Shown one piece after another: positions 1-12,760 of a DNA stretch of 64,000 nucleotides. Position numbers and translations under genes: made by a program. The stretch is from NCBI GenBank assembly GCA_036874045.1, contig CM072338.1, positions 15,646,501 through 15,710,500 of the forward strand. Reading direction: 5' to 3'. Numbering within the stretch: position 1 is the stretch's first letter; every line of letters starts with the position of its first letter. This DNA comes from Cymodocea nodosa. Its lineage: Eukaryota > Streptophyta > Magnoliopsida > Alismatales > Cymodoceaceae. The notes under the pieces are model-generated. The model ran no database searches. It was not told the DNA's origin and was given only the letters and a program-made list of their open reading frames with translations.

Positions 1-1343
1 GAGATTTGTTTTATGGAGAATAAACTTGGAATTTAGGTAAACCCTAGCTATCGTTGCTACCTTGCTATGGTGGTGACAATAGGCCTCCAAACAATAACCA
101 TATTCATTAGTTTTTCTCTATTTTTTGTTAGTTTCTTTGTTTTCAAACCAACAATGTCTTCTCCCTCAAATTTATCCCTCCAATATCAAATGTCACCATT
201 TTCAAGTGCCTCTAAGATGCATCACTACTATCTTTGAATGCCACTTTTGCCTCCTTCAAAGGCCTTTTTGTGCATCTACCTTGCCATCCTCCCTCATTGC
301 AACATCATTTTTGTGCTAATGGTTGGTGGCCACATCTTCCACTTCCTCTCCTACCATCACTAGGGCCTTCCAGCCCCTTTCTTGCCACTGACCACCTCCT
401 CTTGCAGCAGTCAAGATTATTGTGCCACTATTTGTTTAGGTGGAAGTAGATTGATACATTAATGAAGATAATGGCTCTATCAATATTGCATAGAGGTTAG
501 AAGAAAGAGACCATTTCATAACAAGTAATGCAAGACTAAACCTTGAAGAATCCTTTCACCTAACTTTATGATTCAAATAAAGATCTATTTATTCATACAA
601 TTTAACAATTATAATATACACATATTTTGATTACAAGTATTCTATAATATATTATATGTAATGTATACATTGTAAATTACACGACATAATATATTATATT
701 TATATTTTATTATAATATGTATTTATGCGACCTAATATGTAACACCATCTAGATGTATTACACGTCATACATAATATGCAATGTATTTATGTAATATGTA
801 TATTACAAACTATGTATTTTAATATACATATATTATGCAAAATACATATATACATACACATATATATACACATTTAATACATATTTAGATTTATATAAAT
901 ACACATATTTACATAGATATTTTATATTTATATTATAATATAGAGATTATACATATCATACTATTATATAGTTATACATACTACAATTTTACGAGAATAG
1001 TAAGATAGGCATTATAAATTATAATTATTCTTACTTGTCAACACATGATAAAATATTGAATGAAAAAACTTCTAGCTTCCAGTGAAGCTAGTTTATATAG
1101 AAAGCATAAAGGCTGATTACTGCAAATTGGTGGATCCAAGCTGTCCCTAATTTTCATATGTAATTCTCAAAATGTTTTTATCACATTTATTTCTATATTT
1201 TATGTTTTTTTTTTCAAATTTTATAACATCAGATTTTTAGGAGAATATAACAGGTTTAAGATATCTTCCATTAGGACATTGAAGAAAATAATTTTTAATG
1301 CATTACTATTTTGACTTATTTGTGGATCTTGCTTTTCAAACAG
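1..1343. other. AT-rich 5' flank, probably intron of the RING/PHD gene
   Basis: No convincing exon is visible here. Positions 600-1010 are low-complexity TA-rich DNA full of ATATATT and TATGTA runs. The acceptor at 1342-1343 (pyrimidine-rich tract ending in CAG) means that transcription of the next gene starts further left, so at least the right part of this stretch should be intron. Short open frames around 125-449 have no recognisable protein character. Confidence 0.5.
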
Positions 1344-4300
1344 CCTGAGACAACCTCCATAATGACATCTATCATAAAGAAAAGCCACAGGTTTGATGAT
1401 GCTGGAACTAGCACCGATGCTGGACAAGTTCGAAAAGGTCGTCGTCTTGTGAAAAACAATGTATACTCTGATTTATTGAATCATAATAGCATACACTGTG
1501 AACAAAAAAACAGTCATACACAACTTTTCCCTGCACAGGCAAGCATTAATCAGGAATCGTGTGGTATTGATTCTATTGATAATTCAAGAAATGGGATCTT
1601 GCAAAAAACATCTGCTTCTGATGAATTAAATATGGAGCATATAAACCATAAAGAAGATCTTAACAGAAGGATTGAAGAGCTTGAAAACATTGAAGAACAG
1701 GGAAGCGTCTGTTCTTCTGTTCCTTCAAACAGTCTGACTGACACAGAATTGCCTACCAAAACATCAGTTTTAAATGACCAGCACAATGCTTTGGCAAGTT
1801 GCAATAATGAAAAGAACAAATCTGACAAATCGGTTGAAATGAATATTATGACAGATTTATCTTGTGTAATATGCTTGACAAACTTTTCATCAACAAGAGG
1901 AGTTTTACCTTGTGGGCATCGGTTCTGTTACCTCTGCATTGAATTATGGGCTGATCATATGGTGAGTACTCTTCCTATATTTGGTTCCTTTTATTGCACT
2001 TTACTACTTTTTTTTGAGATTTTGTTGTAGTAGTTTGATGTTCATTTTTGTAATAAGTATTCAAAATCTTCCTAGTTGCCATTGGGATTATTGTTTCTCT
2101 TCAAAAGTTTTAAATTTTCAGAATAGAACCAAACAATCAGGTGATTTTCTTGTGTCACATTTAGCTTTTTGACATTTAGATCAGAATATTTATCTCATTT
2201 TTCCCCAAATTACAAATGCCAGATAGTAACTCCCAAAAGTAGCTTAAATTAGGTATTGCATTTCTTAGAACACTTCGATTCAGTTTTTTGAATATGATGT
2301 GGAAGCCATCCTACAGATGGAAACTAAACATGCTAAATATCTGAAGCATATTGGATGATTAAAAAAATATTCAGAAGCTTATATCTATATTTCACTGAGC
2401 AATTAAAAATTGATTTTCCTCCTGCATGCTATATCATTGTATATTTGTATATTGCAACCATGAGATCTGTCCATTGTAAACTCAACGTAAAAAGTTGTAA
2501 CATATAAAAATATAACAAGATTACAAGAAATCCAAGAAAATTTCTAAATATGAAGTAACATTCTGAAAAATTAACATATGGCTAAACATATTGTGGTGTT
2601 GCAGAGATGTTTGTACTCTGTATTAAATGGTTAATTTGACTTGGAAAATTCACTTCAGTGGTTTACATTGTTGTGGAGATATTGCAAACTTATTTATGGT
2701 CATGCTGACTTCCGTGCATAGGAATACCTAGGTAGGTGCTTCTGTAAGTTTGCCTATCCTGACCAGGTGTCAATTTTTCAGTGTCAATCCACAGACTGCA
2801 GTACAACCAATACTTGTATTGTTGGATGCAGCTTAAAATATTTCTTCTAATACAAGCAGACTTCATTGTATCATATGAATCTTGCTTTGTATCAAAATCA
2901 TAATTTCATCACTTTAACTTTCATTTCGACAAATATTGGCTTGCCAATGCACTGTTTGGAACCACTTAAATTCTATGTGGAGATGCTTCCATTTATGGAC
3001 TAAATGGTCAATCAGACTTGGAAAAAGCACTTCCATGCTTCTATGTGGAAGCAGAAAATGCAGAATAGCTGATGAAATTATTACTGTTTCTTCTATCTGG
3101 GAAAATCACTTCATCTACATGCCTCACTTGTGTATGCTAGGCATTCTTCCATGAAGCATCTGCACAATTACTGTTTCTACACATCCTTGTTTGTTTTGTG
3201 GTTCTTGCATAAGAATTGAGTTGCAATCGAATTACAAAATCTATTGCCTTAGTGTCATAATAAATTCATGGATAATGAATAATGTAAAAAAGGAGTAATA
3301 AAATCATTGTCCATTCATGTTTTAAAAGCAATTATAAACAACTTTATTTGTGAGTAAACCATCACTTTCATGGACACAACAGTTTTTCTCCTATTTTGAT
3401 TTTCAATAAAAGAATTTAAATACTACTGCATTTCAACAATGCAGTTGTGTTGGAATGAATAGTCTCACGTGGACTAATAAACAAATAAAACATGCAAGAG
3501 AGCCTTCTACTCATAATCAATTGGTTTTGAGTTGGATCTTCACATTTCAACAAGTTATTCTTTCACTTTCACTTTCACCAATTATTTGTTGCAAATGGAT
3601 GGAAGAAAGTTAACACCACATGTTGACATTCTACTGAGTCTCTCCTTTCCTTCTCTTCAAATCCCTGTCTCATAATTATGGAATTTTCTCTTTTTCTTGC
3701 ACCATCATACTTGGTCACTTCTTTTGAATTGGCAAGTATCTCATCAGCAAGAGAAGAGCTGAACTTGTAATCCATATCATCCCTCCTAAGTTTGTAAAAG
3801 TTTAGCTTATATAAGTTCCTTGTTATCCAAAGTCAAACCGGACACAGTATTCTTTAATATTGATATAAGGGTACAAAAGAAACTTAAGTTGATCTTTGCA
3901 TGCATGATTCTTATCATCAGTTTCTTTCTGGTATATTTATGTTGCATTAGATATTTCTCGGGATTTTTATCAGAACAAAAATATTCCTTAAGATTTATTC
4001 AATAGATGTTTATTTGCTGGTTTCATGTTGAAATATTTTGCTCAAATGAATGGATGCTACTTACTGCAAAAACTAGATGGTTAAGATAATGCTTCTCTAT
4101 TTTTTTACACAAAATCTTTTAGATGGAAATTTCTTTCATAATCCATTGTTTGGTGGCTGTTACAGGCTTCCAAGAAAAAGGTCCCAACTTGTCCACTTTG
4201 CAAGGTTGGTTTCACCAGCATAACAAGAGTGGAGGGGGCTGCCTCTTCTGATCAAAAGATCTTCTCACAAACTATTCCCGTACCTGAATCAAGTAAAGAA

Positions 4301-4826
4301 GTATGTGTTCTTCCAGCCGGTGGAGACCAAAACACTGATCTCATGGTGAGTACTCTTTGGAGCTGCATAGACCTGGTTGATTTTCTACAATACTTGCAAA
4401 AATCTAAAATCTATCCAAGTATGGAGCCCTTTTTGTTTCTTTTGAATTTTACCATAGGAACAACCGTCGTTTTGGACAGGTGGGATAGATCATGCAATTC
4501 AAATCAGTGAACCGTATTTTTGCTCATAAGAAAATATGTGCATGATTTTGATATTATGCTCTGTTTACCCTGTGCACTGAACATATAAAATTCTGAGACA
4601 TTATATACCAGACAATCTTACATTTTCTCTCTCTTTGAATTTAATTATTCAGCCTATGGTATCTGTTTGTTCTGAGTGCCGAAACCACGAGCCTGAAGAT
4701 CTTCTCTTGAGTTGTCACATCTGCAGCAACCGATGGGTGCATTCATGTTGTTTGGATCCTCCTCTCATTCCCTGGACTTGTATTCACTGCAGGGATCTTC
4801 GAACAATGTATCAATTATTCCGTTAG
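1344..4826 (+). CDS. RING-finger plus PHD-finger protein, 5' end missing
   Basis: Three exons can be joined in phase 0: 1344-1961, 4166-4345 and 4653-4826 (TAG). They give 323 visible residues. A C3HC4 RING starts at CVIC near the end of the first exon, continues through CGHRFCYLC and finishes with CPLC in the second exon, so a 2.2-kb intron splits the RING. The last exon carries a C4HC3 PHD-type finger (CSEC, CHIC, then H and C in WVHSCC, then CIHC) and ends 13 residues later. Between splice sites the phase is clean and all eight RING and eight PHD ligands are present. The region before the RING is polar and serine-rich. RING proteins are usually E3 ubiquitin ligases and PHD fingers often read histone tails. 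The layout resembles the plant BRCT-RING proteins of the At1g67180 type, which would place BRCT domains upstream of the window; that assignment is inference. The start is not in the window. Confidence 0.8.
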
Positions 4827-5899
4827 TTTTCATGTGAAAAGAGGTGTAAAAGGTAGTTCTTTTTTTATTTTAAATTTTACATTATGGTATTTTGAAATTT
4901 ATTTGACATTATATTGCTTTGAGATTATAAATACATCATTTTGGTATCTTGAATTTTAGCTTTTAGTTACATTGACATTTTCGTCAAATATTATAACTTA
5001 TTACAACAATTTTGGATGAAATTAGTCTTCATTCTTGTTTTTCGTCTTCTCCTTTAAAATGTTTTCTTGCCCGATGCCACAGCTCCATCGAAAATTTCAC
5101 TATTTATGCACTTTTTTTCTTCCTTTATCTTTCCTTTTCTAACGTTGGACAACTATATCTAGAGGATGTTGATTTGCAGTGGAAGCCTTCAATAGATGCT
5201 TTAAGGTGATCTGAACGAATTTTTGTGGCCTAAATTAACAATCAGTAGCATCGTTAACGTTTAAGTTTGATTTCTGTAGTGCTTCCTTTTTACTTGGTCG
5301 TGGTCAATTGCAACATTGTTGTGATCATTTGTGATCTTGGGTGTGGTCACTTTTGATTTTGTTGTCACTAGTGTTCTCGTTGTGAATACTTAAGATCTTC
5401 ATGTATTTACTTATAAACTTAATGCACTTATCTGTGGCCTCATCGAAGAAGTGGCCCATCATCTCATTAGAATCGTGTTGGGTATATTTGTAAGGTCCTT
5501 GTATTGAATTACAACCATTTGATATCATCTAATGGTGTACATTTTCATAAAGACTAGAATATCAAATGACCTTACTCTCAAAGTGTTGACATAGATGATG
5601 CTAGTTTAAAACGAATAGAGTTGGATGCTGATGATAGAGGAAGATGCTTGAAAAGAAGAGTGGAGGATAAAATAAAAAAAAACAAAATGAAAGTTATTAT
5701 TCCTTTTGTCCATGTTCCTTTTGACCCTCGCCTCAACTTTTTTTGGTGATTGTTAGGATTTGATTTCAAAAACTAGTAGTACCTAATCATGTATGTGTAT
5801 ATGTTTTCAGTTGATTATCAATAGTGCCCATTCATGTTTATGCTATGTATGCAGTGATGTTGTAGCTTGTAGTTGGGTTGGTAGGCGCAGTTTTGCCAA
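4827..5899. other. Intergenic, nothing recognised
   Basis: AT-rich DNA after the RING/PHD stop codon. It includes the 3' untranslated region of that gene and no further recognisable gene or repeat. Confidence 0.5.
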
Positions 5900-6440
5900 A
5901 GCTATCTCCTATTTTACAGCGTTGGTGGCCAAGATGCTAAATAGCCGCAGCATACTCAAAAATGTACTCGTTCCGGGTAGACCAGTAAGATTCTCTGTCC
6001 AGAATCTTGTGTTGTGGTTGAGCCATCCACATACAACTCCAAGTCGGCTTCGTTGCATGGCCTATTTACCACCAAGCTCAGCTCTGTGACAACGGCAACT
6101 AGTAGTGCTTGTTCTGAGCTTGTACGCGACATCAAACTCCCATTGAACTCCTCTGCCCATTTCAATAAAATCTTGAACATGTGTGGTAGATTGATGTAAA
6201 GTCTTCCACGGTTGGTTGGTACAGAGATCAAGTACTGGCATAGGTTCCTCGTTGTGGTAATTAATGGAGTCGGTAGCTTCTTAACAAGGGTGTGGCATGA
6301 AAGTATCCATCATATATTTGAGGTCGTTGCCTACTACACTATCCACTAGTTAATTAGCCCGTATATGTTTGGTAGAGAGAAGTTTGACTATGAGGCAGTG
6401 CTTGCATAAATTTGTGTAACCTATATGTGCACATCCTCCA
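5900..6440 (-). mobile_element. Decayed Ty3/gypsy retrotransposon fragment (RT-RNase H region)
   Basis: Minus-strand translation around 6231-5956 contains KWAEEF, then VVTELS, then LELYVDGSTTTQDSG followed by LLVYPE. This is the usual order of the plant gypsy RT-RNase H junction (KWAVEL, ADFVVELS, LYVDGSSN..GSGAG, ISPEG). A second frame just upstream reads TNQPWKTLHQ, similar to the canonical TDQPLKKVLH, so there is at least one frameshift. No LTRs were identified, so this is a fragment with no coding capacity. Confidence 0.7.
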
Positions 6441-7280
6441 CAATTGTTATTAGCCTTAGGGACCATGAGGTACCACATTGGCTAACCAAGTGAGGAACAA
6501 CACTTTCTAAATGAAGTAATTAGAGGACTACATATAGTTGATTTGTCGGTCTCTATATATCCTGGAAATCCCTTGTTTTTGATCATTTGATTGGATTTTC
6601 TTTTTCTACTGCTTTGGCAGTATAACGGTATCAATTATCGTAAAATATGTGCATGCATGATGATGCTGAGGTTGATTTAGACCAGGTTTGAGGTCGTTTA
6701 AGCGAACGTGTCTAAATTTTTGGGCAAGAAAGTACGTGATATATATGGATATAGAGCATGTATACCTCAAGCAACATTAATTTGAGTGGCAAACATAGAG
6801 GACCGGACTTTTACGGGTTCTAAAATGCCACCAACTCGAGATCCTCTGGTTTGGCACAGCCTCCCTTCTCAACTTGGCCCTCTCTAAAATGGTGTTGGCG
6901 GCTTGGCATTAATGATTGTTATCACTCCATGCTCTAGTGTAGGTTAACTCATTAACACATATATGGCACTTCCAAACTATCAGTCACCCCTAATCATGGC
7001 GACTCCTTTGGGGGTCAAAACCTTCATACGAAGGCAGATGATGGAAGGAAAGCATCTAAACTTATTGATCATATATAGACATAATGTAGCTAGCTAAAAT
7101 CTACCATATTGCTGCGTACTACCAGCTTGATGATGATGATCGTAATCATTTTCTACCCGCTTGGCAAGTGTGAGGGGAAGCAAGATAGTTCCCTACGTAC
7201 GTACCCATATATATGGTAGTTACCAAATGCCACAAAAGTGGGATGGCTAGGAGTGTCAAATCCTAGGCTTTTTATGTTAT
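6441..7280. other. Intergenic, nothing recognised
   Basis: Moderately AT-rich DNA with no long open frame, no RNA gene and no clear repeat. Confidence 0.4.
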
Positions 7281-7517
7281 TAGGCCCATCTTGTTCAAAT
7301 TAAGCAACCCACATCAGTAAATATTAGGCCCATGTTGTTCAAATTAAGCAACCCACATCAGTAAATATTAGGCCCATGTTGTTCAAATTAAGCAACCCAC
7401 ATCAGTATATATTAGGCCCATCTTGTTGACAATAAGCAACCCTCATCAGTATATATTGGTCCCATCTTGTTGACATTAAGCAACCCACATCAGTACACAT
7501 TAGGCCCATCTTGTTTA
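7281..7517. repeat. Minisatellite, 44-bp period, 5.4 copies
   Basis: The unit begins TAGGCCCATCTTGTT, continues with AAGCAACCCACATCAG and starts at 7281, 7325, 7369, 7413, 7457 and 7501. The period is exactly 44 bp every time. Units differ by a few substitutions only (TTCAAATT or TTGACATT in the middle, CATC or CATG near the start). The last copy is broken off after 17 bases. Confidence 0.95.
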
Positions 7518-7987
7518 CTGGGATGGCAGTATATGATAATCTCTAGGCTTGCTCTAAGGCTTCCAACTAGGGATCCCCTAATTCTTGGGTTTGTATAATT
7601 GGCTGGCACTGGTTGTCAGAGCCTGACAATTTATACAATTACATGAGATGATCTAGCTCGTTGTGCATTCACACATGGACATGCACACGCAGGGAGTTGC
7701 TAACACACACAACCTATGATGAAATGTGGACATCTAACTTAAAAGTAATTAATTATTAGTTAAAGGGTCCTCTGTACATTAGCCCATTTCTTATTTTTAA
7801 ATTAGTCCATGAAAAACTATTCTAATACTTTTCCTCTCTAGCTTGTAACATTCTTTAGATCATTAAAGTATTTCTTTATGAGATGGATATGCGTACATTA
7901 TTAGAATTAATCTTTGTAGCACTGTAATACTGCGTTGAATTGTTGATATAGAATTTTAAATTAACTGGTTAATTATGAACGAAGGGT

Positions 7988-7990
<3 letters not shown>

Positions 7991-8020
<30 letters not shown>
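7991..8020. repeat. (AT)15 microsatellite
   Basis: Uninterrupted AT dinucleotide run. A second TA-rich run lies at 8318-8341, just past the 3' end of the tetraspanin gene. Confidence 0.95.
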
Positions 8021-8022
<2 letters not shown>

Positions 8023-8368
8023 TCACTCCTCATTTTTAGATTGGTATATGTGAGAGTACTGTTTCAACACACCTGTTAGGCACATATATATAACACTATA
8101 GGCTGATGAAAGTGTAGCAGCAACAAGATGATGGATGACATATGCATGGAATTTGTCACAACAAATCATTATTCTTCTGCATATCATAAATACATGTACA
8201 ATTATATATATACACTATTTCCTCTACTTCTAATTGCAACCCTGTAGAGAGAGAAATTAAAGAGACGAGAATATATATATATGTATATATATAACACATG
8301 CATGTCCATCAATCAACATCTATATATATATATATATATAATAGGGATGGATAGTTTAATTTAATTAA

Positions 8369-10687
8369 TCAACGATGATAATTATAATAACCTTTGTGGT
8401 GTTGGTATCTATCGGATCGATTGTTTTGGAGGGCGCAACAGCTGAGGGTGAAGACAACGGCAAGGAAGACGACAAGCGCGATGTTGAAGATGGCCAGCTT
8501 CTTCCACTGGACGCCGAGGCCCCCCATGACACCTGCCTTGCATGCTGCGCAATTGTAGCACAGGAGGCCCTGGTCGTTGCTCCATCTGCTGCAGTCGCCG
8601 ACGGCGGCTGCAAGTCCTGCAGACTTGGAGATCGACGTCGTCGCGTTATGTCGACCACAGTGAGTGGGAGGCTTGCAACACCCTGACTGTATGCATGAGG
8701 GAGATCATATAAGGGTGGATATACAGAGAAGAGAGAAAAAATCATAAGACCCATCATAATAACCCAATGCATGACCCACGAGACTTCTTAATTAATTAGT
8801 ATATGGTAGCTAGAATTTGACATCACCAAGTCGATCTTACAGTACTCCTCACCATGGATGATAAACATAGATGGATAGACGTCACATATAGATCCAAGTA
8901 AAATAGGCATTGAATCTAGGTTTCCCACGTAATGATGGATCTCTCTATTTATTATTAATTGATTTTGAGTTAGATTTTCACATGTTTGCATACATATATT
9001 CACTCGTAAGGCATTTATAGAGACATAAATAAGTCAAGCAATGAAATCAAAAAAACATTGAAGAGGTATGAGAACAATTTTCAACATCTTCTAACGCTAA
9101 GGTTACCTACCAACCTTTGAGTAGATATATTGCCTCTCTCAGGAAGAATGAAAGAGCAAAAACAATCAATCAGCTTAGGAGGCAAGGTCCAAGAAAAAGG
9201 ATGCTTACATTGGCATTGGAGGGTGACAAGAAATTACACTAATGACTTAGAGAGAGATGCAAATAAGAAGATGTCAATCAAAAGTTGGCATGGAGACTGC
9301 AAAAGGAAGGTTGACGAAACCAGAAGCCTTCGTTACATTACGGCACAAGGAACTTTACATGTCTAAGAAATGGAAGGAACCTCCTCTGGCAATGAATGCT
9401 CTGGTCATGATAGCTAGGGAACCATTGGAAAGAGGAAATACAACTAATGCCTATGAACCCATTGTTAAGAGCCAATAACTACACCTTTGGATGAAACCAA
9501 CTTTATGTATACTGGTAGAAATCACATGCACCATTTTGCTAAAATGGCAAGAGAATCCACATCACGAACAAGGAATGATAGACATTACCCCAGTAACATA
9601 TCAGAAGAAAAATTCCTAGAGCTAAGATGATGGATGTGGAAGGTGTTATATACCAACCACAAAATGGGAATGGAGATAATGCCGGCTCAGCCAACCCAAA
9701 GATGGAGAAGAAGAAGAGTGCCTCAAATTAGAAATGTGAAAAATCCATAGGCAGATCTGAACCTTGATCCGCCAATGGTGTTGTCATTGGCGACCAACCA
9801 AGAGCAATTCGTTATTGACATGCATGCCAACGATAAGATGTAAGAAATATTAAGGTCAATCACATACAAGGAGACAAATTAACGTTTCCCTCAAAAATGA
9901 GAGAAAGCAAGCAACAACGATTCCAATGTAAATGGAACCATGGATGATGAGCCAGTCACAAGGTAAGAGAGACGTGGAAAGGTCCCGTGGAATAACAGAG
10001 CACTCTTTCAAATTCAACGAGTGTAGGAGAGTGAATTCAATGAGGTAGGAGATGGGTGGGGATTGAAGAGAATGCTAATTAATATATGTGGAAGAAAGCT
10101 AGAGCGGAGACGCCAAGAAACCATGCCCTCACTCCATCAACAACATCGACCCCTGGTTGCTCTGTTACCAACATCTTCGATTCCAGGGCACTGACCTGTA
10201 CGGCCGAGAAATGTTGCTTGAAGAAATGGGCGGGGTCGAGCGGTCGGCTGCCGCCGAACCCACCGCACACCATGGCGTCCTTGAGGCAGCTCCTCACCTT
10301 CGCCCAGTTCTTGTCCTTGCTCACCCACTTCCGCAGCCAACCGGAGTAGTCGGCGAGCCGCCCCCCGTCCACACCCGTCCTCCCGGCGCCACCTCTCGTC
10401 ACGATGAACGCGAGCACCGTGAAGGCGAGGAGTCCGAGCACGAGGGCGAACGTGACGAGGAGGTAGACGCGGAGGAAGAGAGTGGAGCGGCAGCACGCTC
10501 CCAACATCCCGATGAAGGAGACGACCAGGAGGAAGATGCCGAAGAAGAAGAAGGGCAGGTGGAAGAACTTCTCGCAATCCGTCGCAGAGTTGAGGCCGAA
10601 TAGTATGCCGACGGCGATGATGGGAAGGGAGATCAGGATCCCTAGGACGTTTAGGAGACCAATGAGGCCGTTGCTCAATCTCAACAT
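8369..10687 (-). CDS. Tetraspanin (TET8-like), two exons
   Basis: Exon 1 is 10687-10196 and exon 2 is 8686-8369 (TGA), joined in phase 0 across a 1.5-kb GT-AG intron. The product has 269 residues, the normal length for plant tetraspanins. There are four membrane segments at about residues 7-29, 42-65, 72-93 and 228-249. The plant EC2 signature GCCKPP falls exactly at the exon junction (VQ then SGCCKPP). Further EC2 cysteines follow in DCSRW and LLCYNCAACKAG. The intron position, just before GCCKPP, is as I remember it for the family. Tetraspanins organise membrane microdomains and cargo of extracellular vesicles, and plant members act in development and defence; which role applies here cannot be told. 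The 5' leader holds a GAA-repeat tract (10706-10730 on the plus strand as CTT). The intron contains old unrecognised sequence but no clear gene. Confidence 0.93.
8687..10195 (-). other. Tetraspanin intron
   Basis: GT-AG intron between the two tetraspanin exons. The stretch 9120-9900 has longer open frames and higher GC than its surroundings and could be old transposon coding sequence, but I could not match it to a family. Confidence 0.7.
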
Positions 10688-10754
10688 GCTGCTCTTCTTT
10701 CAATTCTTCTTCTTCTTCTTCTTCTTTTGATTCACCTGTCAAGCTCTTTCCCAC

Positions 10755-11427
10755 GATTCAGAAGAATTCATGCATGAGAGGCGGACGTTTGGAGAGAGAA
10801 TACCAAAATGCATGGCATGGAAAGAGTGATTAATTTGGTAATGAAACTGCGTGTCCACATACACATATAGTAAACTTGTGAGACCACGAGAATGGCGCTC
10901 GGCATTTGAGTTGGCAGTTTGTATCTACAAAGTTTCGTTCTGAATCACTCTACACCCGTTTTATCACTCGTAAATTTCATAACATAATTTTCTACCTACC
11001 GCTTATAAACTTTATGTATCGCATGTCTTACTTCACATCTTACGTTATCATTCTCAATTACACTTTTACTTCTCATGTATATCATAAGAATACGTTACAC
11101 TTTTTTATCACTCTTAATGGCATCTCTACTTTCCTATGAGTTTATGCATCACACCTCACGTATATCAAAATGAAATTCATTATACAATATTAAATACTTA
11201 CAACAACAAAAAGTGCTTGCATCAAAAATGACTTCTTTTTGAAATTGTTGTGTCGGACATAAACAAGATTAGGCAGACAGGTCATTTACAATACTATTAT
11301 TTAATAAATCTCCAGACACGACGGATCCATCACAACTCTTTAGCTATTCTTTCATGTCTTCTCATGAACACCTACGATGGAGAATGGCAGTATCACCTAA
11401 AAACCTTTGCTGCTCTGGGAAATCCTA
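10755..11427. other. Intergenic, tetraspanin upstream region
   Basis: AT-rich DNA with no gene seen. It separates the tetraspanin start from the duplicated CABIN1 fragment. Confidence 0.4.
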
Positions 11428-11801
11428 ATCCAGTGCCAGCTCTCCATCATCTCTCCCAGATTCTAATGCTTCCTCATTCTTCGGTGCCTCATGAATGGGA
11501 AGACGTTTAGGAGTTCTTTCTTCTTGAGATTCACAATTCTCCTTTCCATGTGTTGAGATATCCTTCATGGAACATGACATAGCCTGATTTGCAAAGGATT
11601 TGTCATGATCCAAAATAGGCATTGATACATCAGCTTGTTTTGTTTCTGATCTTTCACTTTTCAACTGCAAATTTGTTTTCAATTTTACATCAAGGTTAAT
11701 AAAAAGGTGCTTTAGTGCTAGTTTGAGAAATGTCCCGTCTTTACCTTCACTATCTTTACCAGCACAGCACAGGCCATATTCTGCAAGAAAGTCATGCATT
11801 G
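11428..11801 (-). pseudogene. Partial copy of the CABIN1-like gene
   Basis: This stretch aligns base for base with 15765-16135 inside the neighbouring CABIN1-like gene (residues about 898-1021), in the same orientation. By eye there are about seven substitutions and one 3-bp insertion, roughly 98% identity, and the reading frame is still open. Homology stops abruptly on both sides: within ATCCAG at the left and after GTCATGCATTG at the right. The fragment has no start context, no flanking exons and no promoter of its own, so it is a recently duplicated gene piece. A Copia-like LTR lies about 0.5 kb away on the side facing the parent gene. Confidence 0.93.
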
Positions 11802-11982
11802 CACAATTCTAAACATTCCGTTAAGCACAAATGATTCTAAAAATTTTAACTTTCTTGACTTTCTGTTACATGCGCAAATACCTTAATTTTTCTTAAAATT
11901 CTGAATTTTTTGTTTCTTTCATTTTTAAACTTTTCAATATACATAAACAAGCTAAGGGTAAAAGGAAGAAAATGAAGTTTGT

Positions 11983-12078
11983 CCTTCACCAACGTAGACG
12001 ACCAAAAGAATCAACATAGTCCAACAAGAGGAAAATAAGGTCTATCCTTCACCAATGTGGACAACCAAAAGAAGTTTT
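11983..12078. repeat. Two imperfect direct repeats, 63-bp spacing
   Basis: CCTTCACCAACGTAGACGAC and CCTTCACCAATGTGGACAAC, each followed by CAAAAGAA, start at 11983 and 12046. They lie between the duplicated CABIN1 piece and the LTR-like sequence. Confidence 0.7.
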
Positions 12079-12315
12079 TGGTAACTTACAACAAAGGATA
12101 GATAAGAAGAGTGATATTAAGGCCAAGTTACATACTCAGGAAGCTAGAACTCCACATCCGTCCCCATCTATAGTCCCGTCCAAATCCAAGTTGTTGGCCT
12201 AGAATTCAATTCACCAATCAATCCAATAGATAATGATTTACAAAAGACCACAAGCTAAGGAAGAAGCAACTAGCGAAGACGAACAAAGTCGCTAGAGGAA
12301 GGACACATAGAAATT

Positions 12316-12760
12316 GCTCTAATACCAAGGGAAATTGGTGGAGGAGAAAACTTTGTTTATGGAGAAGAAGATGGAGGAAGAGAATTGTTGAAAAGGTCGA
12401 CAAAGAAGCTAGGTTGCCAACTCCCCCTCTCTTTCTAATTTTATTCATAAAAGAGTATCACATTAGGGTTACATGAGAAAGTACAATACTACCCCTAACA
12501 TAATAACCGCAATAACTCAACAAGGCTATTATCATATAACAACAAAGTGAAACATGGCAACAGAAATATAGGATAACACATCCAAAAAAAACTTCAAAAT
12601 CAAATAGGGGCAATAACATAGATCTTTAGTTAGGAAAAGGCTCATATCATTTAGCAAAAGATAAATCATGTACAATAACCTTGAGCCGGAATAATAAGAA
12701 ACAATAGCTCCATCTATGCAAAATAACTAATGGCAATTTTAGCCGTTATTGTTCCACATG
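12316..12760 (-). mobile_element. Copia-like LTR end with primer-binding site
   Basis: Read on the minus strand, the sequence runs from about 12760 through GTTATTATGTTAGGGGTAG, a polyadenylation-like AATAAAATTAG, and a pyrimidine-rich CTTCCTCCATCTTCTTCTCC. It ends at TTGGTATTAGAGC (12317-12329), one base from the usual plant Copia primer-binding site TGGTATCAGAGC (initiator tRNA-Met). This order is typical of a 5' LTR followed by PBS. The outer boundary near 12760 is a guess and no second LTR was found in the window, so the element is a remnant or truncated. Confidence 0.5.

Noticed and set aside
8365..8772. 135-codon minus-strand frame over the tetraspanin second exon
   Set aside because: Out of frame with the conserved GCCKPP-to-TM4 reading, which is the real product here.
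10137..10754. 205-codon minus-strand frame over tetraspanin exon 1
   Set aside because: Arginine/histidine-rich frame shift of the true tetraspanin exon.
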